The translations under genes and the position numbers were made by a program. From Mycobacterium asiaticum (GTDB lineage: Bacteria > Actinomycetota > Actinomycetes > Mycobacteriales > Mycobacteriaceae): a stretch of DNA of 59,668 nt. Below are positions 1 to 9,003 of the stretch, piece after piece (positions within the stretch are counted from its first letter, which is position 1; every line of letters starts with the position of its first letter). The notes under the pieces are model-generated. The model saw nothing but the letters and a program-made list of their open reading frames with translations, made no database searches and was not told where the DNA came from. The stretch covers positions 1-59,668 of the forward strand of contig NZ_LZMH01000040.1 of the NCBI RefSeq assembly GCF_001673635.1. Direction: 5' to 3'.

Positions 1-2043
1 CAACTGGCCAGCATCCCCATCGGTGGGCGGTCTGATGCCCGCACCGCCGTCGGTTCGGCGGTCGTCGACCTGACCCCCGGCCGCGCCTGCGCTGGAACCC
101 GTCCCGCCAGCACCGCCGAGACCGCCTGCCCCGCCGGTGCCGCCGGTACCGCCCACACCGCCGGCCTCACCGAATGTCGATGCCGCCGCACCGGTGACGC
201 CGGTGCCGCCCGCGCCGCCCAGCCCGCCGGTGCCGCCCGCGCCGCCCGCGCCCTGAGTGCCTGCGGTACCACCGTTGGCATTGCCGGCTGCCCCGCCGGT
301 ACCACCTGCGCCGCCGGTACCGCCTTGGCTGCCCGCGCCCCCGTATGTTGTAGCGGCGGCCCCGGCCGCACCACCGCCGCCCGTGCCACCGGTACCGCCG
401 GAACCGGCCGCCCCCGTAGCGCCGTGAATACTGCCGGTGCCGCCCAATCCGGCGTCGCCGCCGGTTCCGCCGATTCCGCCGGCACCGCCTGCGCCGTTGT
501 TGAGGCCAGTAAGCCCCGATCCACCTGCGCCGCCGGCCCCGCCGATCCCACCCCCACCGCCAACGCCGCCGACGCCTTGACTGGCACCGCTTCCACCGCC
601 AGCACCGCCGGCACCGCCCGCACCGCCTGCGAAACCGGTTCCGCCGACGGCGCCAGAATTAGCCGCAGCATTGGTACCTGCGGAGCCCGCACCGCCGGCA
701 CCGCCCGCGCCGCCCGTGCCGTTGGCGCCGGCACCGCCCGCTGCACCGCCGCAACTCAAGAGTCCCGCCGCACCGGCGGCTCCACCTTGGCCAGCGATAC
801 CCCCGACGCCGCCGGTCCCGCCGCCGCCACCGACACCGCCCAAACCAGCCAAGTCGCCGTGGGCGCCGCTACCGCCGATGCCGCCGAGGCCACCGGCGCC
901 GCCAATGCCACCGTGTCCTCCGCGCCCGAGGAACAGCGCGCCGTGACCACCGACGCCACCGGCACCCCCGGCGCCGCCCATACCGCCGGTGCCACCGAGC
1001 GCACCGCCGTCGCTACCTATCCCGCCCGCGCCGCCGGCCCCACCTGCACCGCCGGCGCCGCCGCCGCTGAGGAGCCAACCGGCGCCCCCGGCACCGCCTG
1101 CTCCACCGGCGGTGCCGTTGCCGCCAGTACCACCATCCAGGCCAGCGCCACCCCCCCCACCGGCGCCACCGGTACCGAACAACAGCTCGGCGCGACCACC
1201 GGCGCCACCGGTGCCGCCGCCGATGCCGCCGGCACCACCATTGCCGCCGCCGCCCCACAGGAACCCGCCGTCGCCGCCCGCGCCGCCGGTTCCTCCACCG
1301 GCGCCGCCGGCGCCACCGTCACCCGCCGCGCCGAATAGCCATTCGCCGCGGCCGCCCGCGCCACCGGTGCCGCCGCCGATCCCGCCGGCACCACCATTGC
1401 CCCCGCCGCCCCACAGGAACCCGCCGTTGCCACCAACACCGCCGGTGCCGCCGCCGATGCCGCCGGCACCACCCTGTCCGCCAACTCCGAGTAGCCACCC
1501 ACCGCTACCCCCGGCACCACCGCTGGCGCCGAGCCCGCCGGTGCCGCCCGTACCGCCACCACCGATCAGGCCGGCCGATCCACCGGCGCCACCGGCCTGG
1601 CCGACCGCTCCAGCGGCACCACTGCCGCCGTTACCAAAAAGGATCCCGCCGTCTCCGCCGGCACCGCCCGGGGTTGTCGCATTGGCACCGTCACCGATCA
1701 GCGGACGGCCCAGCAGTGATTGCACGGGCGAATTGATCGCGTTCAGCAAAGCCTGATGCGCGTTTTCGGCCTCGGTCCACAGGTATGAGCCAGCCCCGGC
1801 GCGCAAGTTTTGCACGAACTGATCGTGGAACTGCGCAACCTGCGCGCTGATGGCTTGGTATTCCCGGCCATGCCCGCCGAATAGGGCCGCGATGCGAAGC
1901 GAGACTTCGTCGGTCGCAGCTGCCAACACCTGGCTGGTCGAGGCTGCGGCGGCAGCGTTCGCCGTGCTGACCGACGATCCAAGTCTGGCCAGGTCAGCGG
2001 CGGCCGCCGCGACACTGTCAGCCGAGACCGAAACGAAGGACAT
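1..2043 (-). CDS. PE_PGRS family protein, 3' end cut off by the window
   Basis: The reading frame starts at an ATG (2043-2041) behind a GGGAGC ribosome-binding site and stays open to base 1, so at least 681 residues are present and the C terminus is missing. Residues 1-95 form a PE domain beginning [10 protein letters not shown] and carrying the type VII secretion signal Y87-x3-E91 (YLWTE). A GRPLIGDG junction near residues 113-120 is followed by Gly-Gly-Ala/Asn repeats, the PGRS region. I read the frame base by base for stops and found none, so the gene is intact as far as it goes. PE_PGRS proteins are ESX-5 substrates exported to the cell surface; their individual roles are mostly unknown. 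The position next to the amidohydrolase matches PE_PGRS55/56 in M. tuberculosis, but repeat regions cannot be assigned to orthologues by eye. Confidence 0.93.
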   Translation of the reverse strand, partial: MSFVSVSADSVAAAAADLARLGSSVSTANAAAAASTSQVLAAATDEVSLRIAALFGGHGREYQAISAQVAQFHDQFVQNLRAGAGSYLWTEAENAHQALLNAINSPVQSLLGRPLIGDGANATTPGGAGGDGGILFGNGGSGAAGAVGQAGGAGGSAGLIGGGGTGGTGGLGASGGAGGSGGWLLGVGGQGGAGGIGGGTGGVGGNGGFLWGGGGNGGAGGIGGGTGGAGGRGEWLFGAAGDGGAGGAGGGTGGAGGDGGFLWGGGGNGGAGGIGGGTGGAGGRAELLFGTGGAGGGGGAGLDGGTGGNGTAGGAGGAGGAGWLLSGGGAGGAGGAGGAGGIGSDGGALGGTGGMGGAGGAGGVGGHGALFLGRGGHGGIGGAGGLGGIGGSGAHGDLAGLGGVGGGGGTGGVGGIAGQGGAAGAAGLLSCGGAAGGAGANGTGGAGGAGGAGSAGTNAAANSGAVGGTGFAGGAGGAGGAGGGSGASQGVGGVGGGGGIGGAGGAGGSGLTGLNNGAGGAGGIGGTGGDAGLGGTGSIHGATGAAGSGGTGGTGGGGAAGAAATTYGGAGSQGGTGGAGGTGGAAGNANGGTAGTQGAGGAGGTGGLGGAGGTGVTGAAASTFGEAGGVGGTGGTGGAGGLGGAGGTGSSAGAAGGQVDDRRTDGGAGIRPPTDGDAGQL

Positions 2044-2457
2044 TAAACGAAGCTCCCAGCAGGAGGGTCAAAGTTCACATTTTTCGCTCCACGCCGGGAT
2101 CGCTTACGCAGATGTTAGTAAAAAACCATCTCCATGTCGCCAGTTTCGGCAAATCAAAAACTATTAGTGTGATCCGCGCCCCTATACCGCCTCGACAGGT
2201 CTCATGAAGGCAGTCCCAAAGACGATCTGCGTGACTCCGGGCTAGATGGCTACTGATCAGTTAGCTCTTTACGGGTAAGGCAAGTCCGCTAGCCGAGTAA
2301 GTACGTCTTTCGCCGTGTGCCGGTTGTCGCTCGAGAGCCGCGGCTGATCCGCAGCGCCCGGCCGAAATCCGGCCGACGCGCACCCCGCCTGGCAAATATC
2401 GAGACGGTCCACGACGCCGTCTAGAGTCCATCCCCATGTGCCGATCACCGGACCGAT
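2044..2457. other. Intergenic region between divergent genes, 414 bp
   Basis: This stretch separates the PE_PGRS gene (minus) from the fructosamine-kinase-like gene (plus). It is AT-richer than its surroundings between about 2070 and 2180, which fits a promoter zone for the PE_PGRS gene. I see no convincing gene, RNA or clear operator in it; the short ORFs crossing it lack a ribosome-binding site and resemble no family. Confidence 0.5.
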
Positions 2458-3231
2458 GTGACTGACTTCGTCAAACGGCACCCAGGCGTGCCCGCCGGCT
2501 ACTTCGCGTGGGAGGCCGCGGGGTTGCGCTGGCTTTCCGGCGCTGCCGGGGGAGTGCCATGTGCACAGATCGTCTCAGTCGAACAGAGCAGCCTCACGCT
2601 GCGCCGGCTCGCCTCGGTTCCGCCGACGCCTGAGGCGGCGCGGGATTTCGGCAGTCACCTGGCCGTCACCCACGACGCTGGTGCGCCCGCATTCGGCGCC
2701 GGGCCCGATGCGTGGGACGGGCCCGGCTTCTTCGGACCGTTGTCCCAGCCGCTGCCGATGTCGCTGCGACGGCACCCACGTTGGGGTGAGTTCTATGCCG
2801 AGGAACGATTGATTCCGATGGCTCAGCTCGCAGCGCCGCGCCTCGAGCCCATGACCCGCCAGCTGATCGATTCGGTGGTGGTGCGGTGCCGAGCTGGCGA
2901 CTTCGACGACGACGACCCGCCGGCTCGCCTGCATGGAGACCTGTGGAGCGGCAACGTGATGTGGACGCACGACGGAGCGGTGCTGATCGACCCGGCGGCC
3001 CACGCCGGTCACCGTGAAACCGACCTGGCCATGCTGACACTGTTTGGGTGCCCGCACTACAACGAGATCCTGGCCGGCTATCAACAGGTTCATCGGCTGA
3101 CGCACGGCTGGCGCCACCGGATCGGGCTACACCAGCTCTTCCCCCTGCTGGCGCACGTGGTGCTATTCGGCTCGAGTTACTCGGCCAGGACGCACGCCGC
3201 CGCACGCGCAGCCGCGGAAGCCTCGCGCTAA
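2458..3231 (+). CDS. Fructosamine/ketosamine-3-kinase family protein
   Basis: This 257-residue protein has the aminoglycoside-phosphotransferase-like fold of fructosamine-3-kinases, which phosphorylate sugar adducts on amines so that the adduct breaks down (protein deglycation). The N terminus has the family's FAxEAAGLRWL stretch (residues 16-26). The catalytic loop LHGDLWSGNVM (158-168) gives D161 as the likely base, and LIDPA (176-180) gives the metal-binding D178, followed by GHRETDLAM, the family's characteristic E-x-D segment. Length is close to that of bacterial members. GTG at 2458 is the only start that keeps the N-terminal motif without adding unrelated residues, though its ribosome-binding site is weak. 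The amidohydrolase follows 12 bp downstream, so the two are probably co-transcribed. The true substrate is unknown. Confidence 0.85.
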   Translation: MTDFVKRHPGVPAGYFAWEAAGLRWLSGAAGGVPCAQIVSVEQSSLTLRRLASVPPTPEAARDFGSHLAVTHDAGAPAFGAGPDAWDGPGFFGPLSQPLPMSLRRHPRWGEFYAEERLIPMAQLAAPRLEPMTRQLIDSVVVRCRAGDFDDDDPPARLHGDLWSGNVMWTHDGAVLIDPAAHAGHRETDLAMLTLFGCPHYNEILAGYQQVHRLTHGWRHRIGLHQLFPLLAHVVLFGSSYSARTHAAARAAAEASR

Positions 3232-3243
3232 CCTCGAACCTCG

Positions 3244-4074
3244 ATGGCGATCGATGTGTGGATGCAGCATCCGACACAGCGGTTCCTGCGCAGTGACATG
3301 TTGGCCTCGCTGCGACGCTGGACCGGTGGGTCCATTCCGGATACCGACATCCCGATCGAGACGACGATTCAAGCCATGGACGCCGCCAACGTCGAGTTCG
3401 GACTCCTCAGTGCCTGGCGGGGACCGCATGGTCAAGACCTCGTCTCGAACGACGAGGTGCAAAGCTGGATCCGGTTGCACCCGAACAGGTTCGCCGGTCT
3501 GGCCGCCGTTGACCTGGACCGCCCGATGGACGCCATCCGCGAGCTCGGGCGCCGCGTCGACGATGGGTTCGTCGGCCTGCGGGTAGTGCCCTGGCTGTGG
3601 AACGCGCCGCCCACCGACCGCCGCTACTACCCTTTGTTCGCGCAATGTGTGGAGTCCGGAGTGCCGTTCTGCACGCAGGTGGGCCACACCGGGCCGCTGA
3701 TGCCGTCGGAAACCGGACGCCCGATTCCCTACATCGACCAGGTGGCCCTCGACTTTCCGGAGTTGGTCATCGTGTGCGGGCACGTCGGCTACCCGTGGAC
3801 TGAAGAGATGGTTGCGGTTGCTCGCAAGCATCCGAATGTCTACATCGACACATCGGCGTACACGATTAAGCGCCTGCCACATGAACTCGTAAGTTTCATG
3901 AAAACCGGTACCGGACAACGCAAAGTGCTGTTCGGCACCAACTATCCCATGATCAGCCACAGCCACGCCCTGGCGGCTCTTGACGAACTCGGGCTCACCG
4001 ACGAGGCTCGTCGAGACTTCCTGCACGACAATGCCGAGCGGGTTTTCCAGCTGCGACGAAAGGTAGTCACGTGA
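3244..4074 (+). CDS. Amidohydrolase-family TIM-barrel protein (Rv3510c-like)
   Basis: The 276-residue protein resembles the amidohydrolase_2 family and the M. tuberculosis protein Rv3510c in length and position. Family features are the strand/His segments FCTQVGHTGP, IVCGHVGYPW, a following NVYIDTSAY, and KVLFGTNYPM near the C terminus, where the family's metal or catalytic Asp region lies. The usual N-terminal metal motif (D-x-H-x-H) is degenerate here, reading IDVWMQHP at residues 3-10, so a standard two-His first metal site appears absent. The protein may be a decarboxylase- or lactonase-like member, or use a different metal arrangement. The stop overlaps the ilvX start by 4 bp (GTGA), indicating translational coupling. 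The specific substrate is unknown. Confidence 0.8.
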   Translation: MAIDVWMQHPTQRFLRSDMLASLRRWTGGSIPDTDIPIETTIQAMDAANVEFGLLSAWRGPHGQDLVSNDEVQSWIRLHPNRFAGLAAVDLDRPMDAIRELGRRVDDGFVGLRVVPWLWNAPPTDRRYYPLFAQCVESGVPFCTQVGHTGPLMPSETGRPIPYIDQVALDFPELVIVCGHVGYPWTEEMVAVARKHPNVYIDTSAYTIKRLPHELVSFMKTGTGQRKVLFGTNYPMISHSHALAALDELGLTDEARRDFLHDNAERVFQLRRKVVT

Positions 4075-5618
4075 ACGGTGCCCAGGCCCTGATCAACACC
4101 TTGGTCGACGGCGGCGTCGACGTGTGCTTCGCCAACCCGGGAACCTCGGAGATGCATTTTGTCGCCGCGCTGGACAGCGTCGAGAAAATGCGCGGCGTAC
4201 TAACCCTTTTCGAGGGCGTGGCCACCGGCGCCGCCGACGGCTACGCCCGCATCGCCGACCGGCCGGCGGCCGTGCTGCTGCATCTGGGACCGGGCCTGGG
4301 CAACGGCCTGGCGAACCTGCACAACGCCCGGCGCGCCCGGGTGCCGATGGTCGTCGTCGTCGGCGACCACGCCACGTATCACAAAAAGTACGATGCCCCA
4401 CTGGAATCCGACATCGATGCCCTCGCCGGGACCGTCTCGGGCTGGGTCCGGCGCAGCACCGCCGCCGCCGACGTCGCGACCGACACGGCCGAGGCGATCG
4501 CGGCCAGCCGGTCCGGTGCGCAGGTCGCCACGCTGATCCTGCCCGCGGACGCCTCGTGGTCCGACGGCGCCGAACCCGTCAAGCCTGCCTCGTCGACCTG
4601 GTCGGGGGGAGCCACGGACGACGGTTCCGTAGCCAAGGTGCTGCGTTCGGGCGAACCGACCATCATCCTTATCGGGGGTGACGCCACCCGCGGGGCAGGG
4701 CTGGCGGCCGCCGCACGCATCGCTGAGGCGACCGGTGCCCGGCTGTTGTGCGAGACATTCCCCACCCGCCTCGAGCGCGGCGCCGGAGTGCCGGCCGTCG
4801 AGCGGCTCGGCTACTTCGCCGAAGCTGCCGCGGCTCAATTGGACGGCGCCAAACATCTGGTGTTGGCCGGCGCGAAGTCGCCGGTGTCGTTTTTCGCCTA
4901 CCCGGGCATGCCCAGCGATCTGGTGCCTGCCGGTTGTGAAGTGCATGTGCTGGCCGAAGCCACCGGCGCCGGTGTGGCTTTGGCCGCGCTGGCCGAGGAG
5001 TTGGCGCCCGGAACGACGGCCCCGCCGGCGCCGGCGTCTCGACCGCAACTGCCGTCGGGCCAGCTGACGTCCGCCTCGGCCGCCGACGTGATCGGCGCGT
5101 TGCTGCCGGAGCGGGCCATCGTGGTCGACGAGTCCAACACCTCGGGAGTGTTGCTGGCTCAGGCGACTGCCGGCGCGCCGGCGCACGACTGGTTGACCCT
5201 CACGGGGGGAGCGATCGGCTACGGGATCCCGACAGCGGTGGGCGCCGCGGTCGCCGCGCCTGACCGCCCAGTGCTCTGCCTGGAATCCGACGGGTCGGCC
5301 ATGTACACGATCTCGGGCTTGTGGACGCAGGCCAGGGAGAATCTTGACGTCACCACCGTCATCTACAACAACGGCGCCTACGACATTCTGCGGCTCGAGC
5401 TGCAACGGGTCGGCGCCGGGTCCGCACCCGGTCCCAAGGCGCTGGATCTGCTTGATATCTCCCGGCCGTCCATGGATTTCGTCAAGATCGCCGAAGGCAT
5501 GGGGGTGCCCGCGCGCCGGGTCACCACCGCCGAGGAGCTCGCCGACGCGTTACGCGACGCCGGAGCAGAGCCCGGCCCGCATCTGATCGACGCGGTGGTG
5601 CCGTCACTGCTCGGTTAG
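4071..5618 (+). CDS. ilvX: Acetolactate-synthase-like ThDP-dependent enzyme IlvX
   Basis: This 515-residue protein is a thiamine-diphosphate enzyme of the acetolactate synthase large-subunit family, equivalent in position and length to M. tuberculosis ilvX (Rv3509c). The N-terminal PYR domain has the FANPGTSEM substrate-loop motif (20-28) and the cofactor-activating glutamate E48 in LFEGVATGAADGYAR. The C-terminal PP domain carries the ThDP/Mg motif LESDGSA followed about 27 residues later by the two asparagines of IYNNGAYDI. IlvX-type proteins lack a regulatory-subunit partner nearby and may act on 2-oxo acids other than pyruvate; some relatives are benzoylformate-decarboxylase-like. The start is GTG, overlapping the upstream stop. 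Its last 15 bases overlap the convergent beta-lactamase-like gene. Confidence 0.88.
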   Translation: MNGAQALINTLVDGGVDVCFANPGTSEMHFVAALDSVEKMRGVLTLFEGVATGAADGYARIADRPAAVLLHLGPGLGNGLANLHNARRARVPMVVVVGDHATYHKKYDAPLESDIDALAGTVSGWVRRSTAAADVATDTAEAIAASRSGAQVATLILPADASWSDGAEPVKPASSTWSGGATDDGSVAKVLRSGEPTIILIGGDATRGAGLAAAARIAEATGARLLCETFPTRLERGAGVPAVERLGYFAEAAAAQLDGAKHLVLAGAKSPVSFFAYPGMPSDLVPAGCEVHVLAEATGAGVALAALAEELAPGTTAPPAPASRPQLPSGQLTSASAADVIGALLPERAIVVDESNTSGVLLAQATAGAPAHDWLTLTGGAIGYGIPTAVGAAVAAPDRPVLCLESDGSAMYTISGLWTQARENLDVTTVIYNNGAYDILRLELQRVGAGSAPGPKALDLLDISRPSMDFVKIAEGMGVPARRVTTAEELADALRDAGAEPGPHLIDAVVPSLLG

Positions 5619-6278
5619 GTCACCCAGCCGGCTGAAAAGCCATTCCGTCAGCCGGCCGAGCGCAGCTACACCGTCTTCGAACGTCGCCGCGTCGGCCGCC
5701 AATGCCGCGCCGAGCTGTCCCGGCACAATGACGCCGAACTGGCGCACCAGGTAGCCGTTCTCGACGCCGGGCCCCCAACCACCTTTGGCCGTAACACCTT
5801 CGGCGGCCAACCCCCAGCGCTGCCGAGGCACCAGGCTGCGCATCAAATCGAGCACGAAAGCATCATCCAGCCCGGCAGCGAACCTCGCCTGCCGCTCCAG
5901 GGACCACCGGGTCTGTCCGAACGCGGTGTACGGCGCCCGCAGCCGCCGGGACTCCACCACCGTGCCCGGATCCCCGCACTCGGCAAGCACCGCCTGAACC
6001 CGCCGTGCGGCCTGCGCGGGTTCCCCAAGAAGGGACCACAGCTGTTCGGAGGCGGGGTTGTCGGATTCCGTTATCGTCTTGGCGACCAACGGTTCTGCGG
6101 CCGACGGATGATCGCGCAAAGCCGCAATGGCCAGCGGCACTTTGATCGTCGACCACGCCACCCCGGTGGACCACCAGCCGAACGAACGCACTGAGGTGCC
6201 GTTCGCCAACGCGACCCCGACCCGCGCAGGAGTCGTCGCGGCAAGTTCCTCGAAGCTCGGAGTAATTTCGTTGCTCAC
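5604..6278 (-). CDS. Beta-lactamase-like serine hydrolase
   Basis: This 224-residue protein shows the three active-site motifs of class A beta-lactamases and DD-peptidase-like enzymes in order and at reasonable spacing: S43-T-I-K46 (SxxK nucleophile and base), S72-D-N74 (SDN), and K165-G-G (KTG equivalent). No signal peptide is visible, which is unusual for this superfamily, and it is shorter than ordinary class A enzymes (about 265 mature residues). It could be a cytoplasmic esterase or peptidase rather than an antibiotic-inactivating enzyme. The GTG start overlaps the fadD17 stop by 4 bp (GTGA), so it is translationally coupled as the last gene of the fadE26-fadE27-fadD17 operon. In M. tuberculosis I recall PE_PGRS53/54 at this place instead. 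Confidence 0.75.
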   Translation of the reverse strand: MSNEITPSFEELAATTPARVGVALANGTSVRSFGWWSTGVAWSTIKVPLAIAALRDHPSAAEPLVAKTITESDNPASEQLWSLLGEPAQAARRVQAVLAECGDPGTVVESRRLRAPYTAFGQTRWSLERQARFAAGLDDAFVLDLMRSLVPRQRWGLAAEGVTAKGGWGPGVENGYLVRQFGVIVPGQLGAALAADAATFEDGVAALGRLTEWLFSRLGDLTEQ

Positions 6279-7780
6279 CGGCGGATCCGGAACACCGGGT
6301 CCGCGCAGTCGACCCCCTCGGCCGAAAGCTGACGCTTGAGCACCTTGAACGTCACCGTCCCGGGCAGTCCCGCGCTGACCCGAACATAGGAGGGCCACTG
6401 CTTGGGCCCCAGGTCGGGCTGCTCGGCCAAGAAGGCCTGGAACTTCGACTCGTCGAATTCCCCACCGGGCGCCATCACCAAGGCTGCCATCACCTGGTCA
6501 CCGACAACCGGATCCGGCACCGGATACACCGCAACCTCCTGCACGTCGGGATAGCGCATCAGTACCCGCTCGATCGGGGCGGTGCCCAGGTTTTCGCCGT
6601 CGACCCGCATCCAGTCGCCGAGCCGGCCGGCGAAGTAGACGTACCCCGCATCGTCCCGGTAGGCGAGGTCGCCGCTGTGATAAATGCCGCCGGCCATCCG
6701 CTCGGCCTCGGCCGCCTCGTCGTTGTAATACCCCTCGAAGCGCCCCGGACCGGTGCTATTCACCAATTCACCGACCACACCGGCCGGACACGGCGTAGCG
6801 GTGTCGGGGTCGACGATCTGGATTCCTTCCGGCAGCGGGCCGAGCGATCCCGCCGGGGTGTCGGGGGTGCGGGCGATCGCCACGCCACCTTCGGTGGAGC
6901 CGAACCCGTCCTGCACGACGCAACCGAACCTGCGCCCGAACCGTTCGATGTCGGCCGGCACGCCTTCGTTGCCGTATACCGCGCGCAGCGGGTTGTCGGC
7001 GTCATCCGGTTGCTCGGGTGTGGCGAGCACATACGACAGGGGCTTGCCGACGTAATTGGCGTAGGTGGCGCCGTACCGGCGCACATCAGGCAAGAAACCG
7101 GACGCGGAGAATTTGCGCCGCAATGCCAACGAGCCCCCGCACGCGGCCGCCACCGCCCAGCCCACCAGCACCGCGTTGGAGTGGAACAGCGGCATCGACA
7201 CGTAGCAGACGTCCTCGGGTCCCAACCCGAAGCGCCCCGACATCGTCACACCCGCGATCGCCACCTTGCCGTGGCTGCACTTCACCGCTTTCGGCTCACC
7301 GCTGGTTCCCGAAGTAAAGATGAGCATGAAAAGGTCTGCAGCCGAGGCGGATTGGAAAGTAAGCGGACAATCTGCATGAGCGGCAACCTCATTCGCCCAC
7401 GCGACGGAGTCGACATCGACGTAATCGATACCATCCAGCGTCGCCGCCGATTCGGAGTCGGCCAGCACCAGTTGGCAATCGGCGTGCTTGATGTCGCGTT
7501 CCAGCGCCGCGCCACGCCGCACGGGATTCAGCCCGACCGGGATGATGCCCGACATCCCGGCGGCCACCAGCATCGCCGAGAAGAACGGGGTGTTCTGCAG
7601 CAGCACCCCGACGTGCGGTGGCCGCGCCGGGTCGAGCCGGGCCCGCAACGCCGCGGCAATCGCCGCACCGTGCCGCAGGTGATCACGCCAGCTGGTGAAC
7701 GAGTCCTCGAAATAGACGCCGCGATCGTCGATTTCGGCCAGTGGCACCAGCAGGTCGGTGACCGTTGGATCAGGGCTCAT
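6275..7780 (-). CDS. fadD17: Steroid-side-chain acyl-CoA synthetase FadD17
   Basis: This 501-residue protein (502 in M. tuberculosis) is an ANL-family acyl-CoA ligase. It has the ATP-binding P-loop IFTSGTSGEPKAV, the linker GDLAYRDDAGYVYFAGRLGD, and the C-terminal catalytic lysine region GTVTFKVLKRQL. The first half reaction makes an acyl-adenylate; CoA then replaces AMP. FadD17 of M. tuberculosis is reported to activate cholesterol metabolites with a partly degraded (five-carbon) side chain. It lies downstream of fadE26-fadE27 on the same strand with about 100 bp between, and the KstR-type operator upstream of fadE26 probably controls all of them. The ATG start at 7780 gives the expected N terminus MSPDPTVTDLL. 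Confidence 0.92.
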   Translation of the reverse strand: MSPDPTVTDLLVPLAEIDDRGVYFEDSFTSWRDHLRHGAAIAAALRARLDPARPPHVGVLLQNTPFFSAMLVAAGMSGIIPVGLNPVRRGAALERDIKHADCQLVLADSESAATLDGIDYVDVDSVAWANEVAAHADCPLTFQSASAADLFMLIFTSGTSGEPKAVKCSHGKVAIAGVTMSGRFGLGPEDVCYVSMPLFHSNAVLVGWAVAAACGGSLALRRKFSASGFLPDVRRYGATYANYVGKPLSYVLATPEQPDDADNPLRAVYGNEGVPADIERFGRRFGCVVQDGFGSTEGGVAIARTPDTPAGSLGPLPEGIQIVDPDTATPCPAGVVGELVNSTGPGRFEGYYNDEAAEAERMAGGIYHSGDLAYRDDAGYVYFAGRLGDWMRVDGENLGTAPIERVLMRYPDVQEVAVYPVPDPVVGDQVMAALVMAPGGEFDESKFQAFLAEQPDLGPKQWPSYVRVSAGLPGTVTFKVLKRQLSAEGVDCADPVFRIRR

Positions 7781-7798
7781 GAACTCACGTCGCCCCCG

Positions 7799-7862
7799 TT
7801 CGGTCTCGCGAACGGGAAGCTAGTTTCACATTCGGTCTCGATCGTGAGGCCAGCTTCAAGCT
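7799..7862. repeat. Two imperfect copies of a ~32-bp direct repeat between fadE27 and fadD17
   Basis: TTCGGTCTCG occurs at 7799-7808 and again at 7831-7840, each followed by a similar AGCTxxxTTCA stretch. The pair fills most of the 101-bp gap between the two operon genes. It may be a degenerate mycobacterial interspersed repeat or part of an internal terminator/processing site; no function is shown. Confidence 0.5.
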
Positions 7863-7881
7863 CGGCGCAAGGCAGACCGGA

Positions 7882-8979
7882 TCAGGCGGGCGTCTCGGCA
7901 AGCTCACGACCGATCTGCCGCAACTGCCCGGTGGCGCCACCCAGCGCGAACTCGGTCTCCTTAGCGGCCAGGAAGTAGCGGTGCACCGGATGATCGGTGT
8001 CCACACCCACGCCGCCATGCACGTGCACGATGGTGTGCGCCACCCGATGCCCGGCATCGGCGGCCCAAAATGCCGCTGAGGCAACATCGATCTCGGCGGG
8101 AATGTCCTCGGCGACCTTCCAGGCGGCCTGCGTCAGCGTCAACCGCAGCCCCTTGACATCGATGTAGCCGTCGGCCATCCGCTGACCGACCGCCTGGAAG
8201 CTGCCGATCGGACGGTCGAATTGCTCACGGGTGCGGGCGTATTCGGCGGTCATATGCAGGCCGCGCTCCAGCACACCCAACTGATAGGCGCTGCGGCCCA
8301 GGGTGGAAATCGTCCGCAGCCAGACGAGCACATCGGCGCCGCCGACCTGACGGGCGGAGTCCACCACGACGCCGTCCAGCGCCAGATGCCCGACGCTGCG
8401 CAGGCCGGTGGTCTGCAGCGGCGTCACCGTCACCCCCGGGTCGTCCGCGGCGACCAGGAAAACAGCCGTGCCGGAAGCGGTTTCGGCGGGCACCAGGAAA
8501 GCGTCCGCCACCGGGCCGAAGGAAACCTGGGTGCGGCTGCCGGTCAACCGGTGCCCGCCGGATTCCGCGGCGGCCTGCACCGGACCCTCGCCCATCTCGT
8601 CGTCGAGCGCGGCGGTCAGGATCTTCTCACCCTGCACCGCCGGCGCGCCCCAGCCCTGCCGCAGCTCCTCGGAGCCGAATCGGGCCAGCGCCCCCGCGCC
8701 CAGCACCACCGACTCCAGGTACGGCACCGCCGCCAGTTGGTGGCCGAGCGCCACCAGGATCGCGACCTGCTCCAGGACGCCGAAACCGTCGCCGCCCACC
8801 TGGGTGGCGGACGCACTGGTCAGGATGTCGCTGTCGATGAGCTTGCGCCACAAGTCCCGGTCGAACCGCTGCTCGAGCTTGTCCAGCTCGCGCTGATGCT
8901 CGGGCGTGCAAACGGAGTCGACGATGGTGTCGACCAGGCCCCCAAGGTCCTGGGCCGCTTCTGTTGTCGAGAAATCCAT
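7882..8979 (-). CDS. fadE27: Acyl-CoA dehydrogenase subunit FadE27 (ChsE5)
   Basis: This 365-residue acyl-CoA dehydrogenase-fold protein matches M. tuberculosis FadE27 in length and neighbours. FadE26 and FadE27 assemble as an alpha2-beta2 FAD enzyme (ChsE4-ChsE5) that introduces the alpha-beta double bond in cholesterol side-chain CoA esters. The N-terminal helical domain (DFSTTEAAQDL), middle beta domain (GSRTQVSFGPVADAFLV) and C-terminal helices (QFDRPIGSFQAVGQRMAD, a typical ACAD motif) are all present. The C terminus lacks the GGTxExxR segment seen in FadE26, as expected if this subunit depends on its partner. It follows fadE26 by 24 bp. Confidence 0.92.
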   Translation of the reverse strand: MDFSTTEAAQDLGGLVDTIVDSVCTPEHQRELDKLEQRFDRDLWRKLIDSDILTSASATQVGGDGFGVLEQVAILVALGHQLAAVPYLESVVLGAGALARFGSEELRQGWGAPAVQGEKILTAALDDEMGEGPVQAAAESGGHRLTGSRTQVSFGPVADAFLVPAETASGTAVFLVAADDPGVTVTPLQTTGLRSVGHLALDGVVVDSARQVGGADVLVWLRTISTLGRSAYQLGVLERGLHMTAEYARTREQFDRPIGSFQAVGQRMADGYIDVKGLRLTLTQAAWKVAEDIPAEIDVASAAFWAADAGHRVAHTIVHVHGGVGVDTDHPVHRYFLAAKETEFALGGATGQLRQIGRELAETPA

Positions 8980-9003
8980 GAATGTCCGTCCTTTACAGGG
9001 AGA

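Noticed and set aside
325..1756. Long Ala/Thr-rich and Pro-rich frames on the plus strand at the left edge.
   Set aside because: They are the antisense reading of the Gly-rich PGRS repeats on the minus strand; their period and phase match the PE_PGRS frame exactly.
2269..2481. A 70-codon minus-strand frame between the PE_PGRS and kinase-like genes.
   Set aside because: It overlaps the start of the fructosamine-kinase-like gene, lacks a ribosome-binding site and resembles nothing known.
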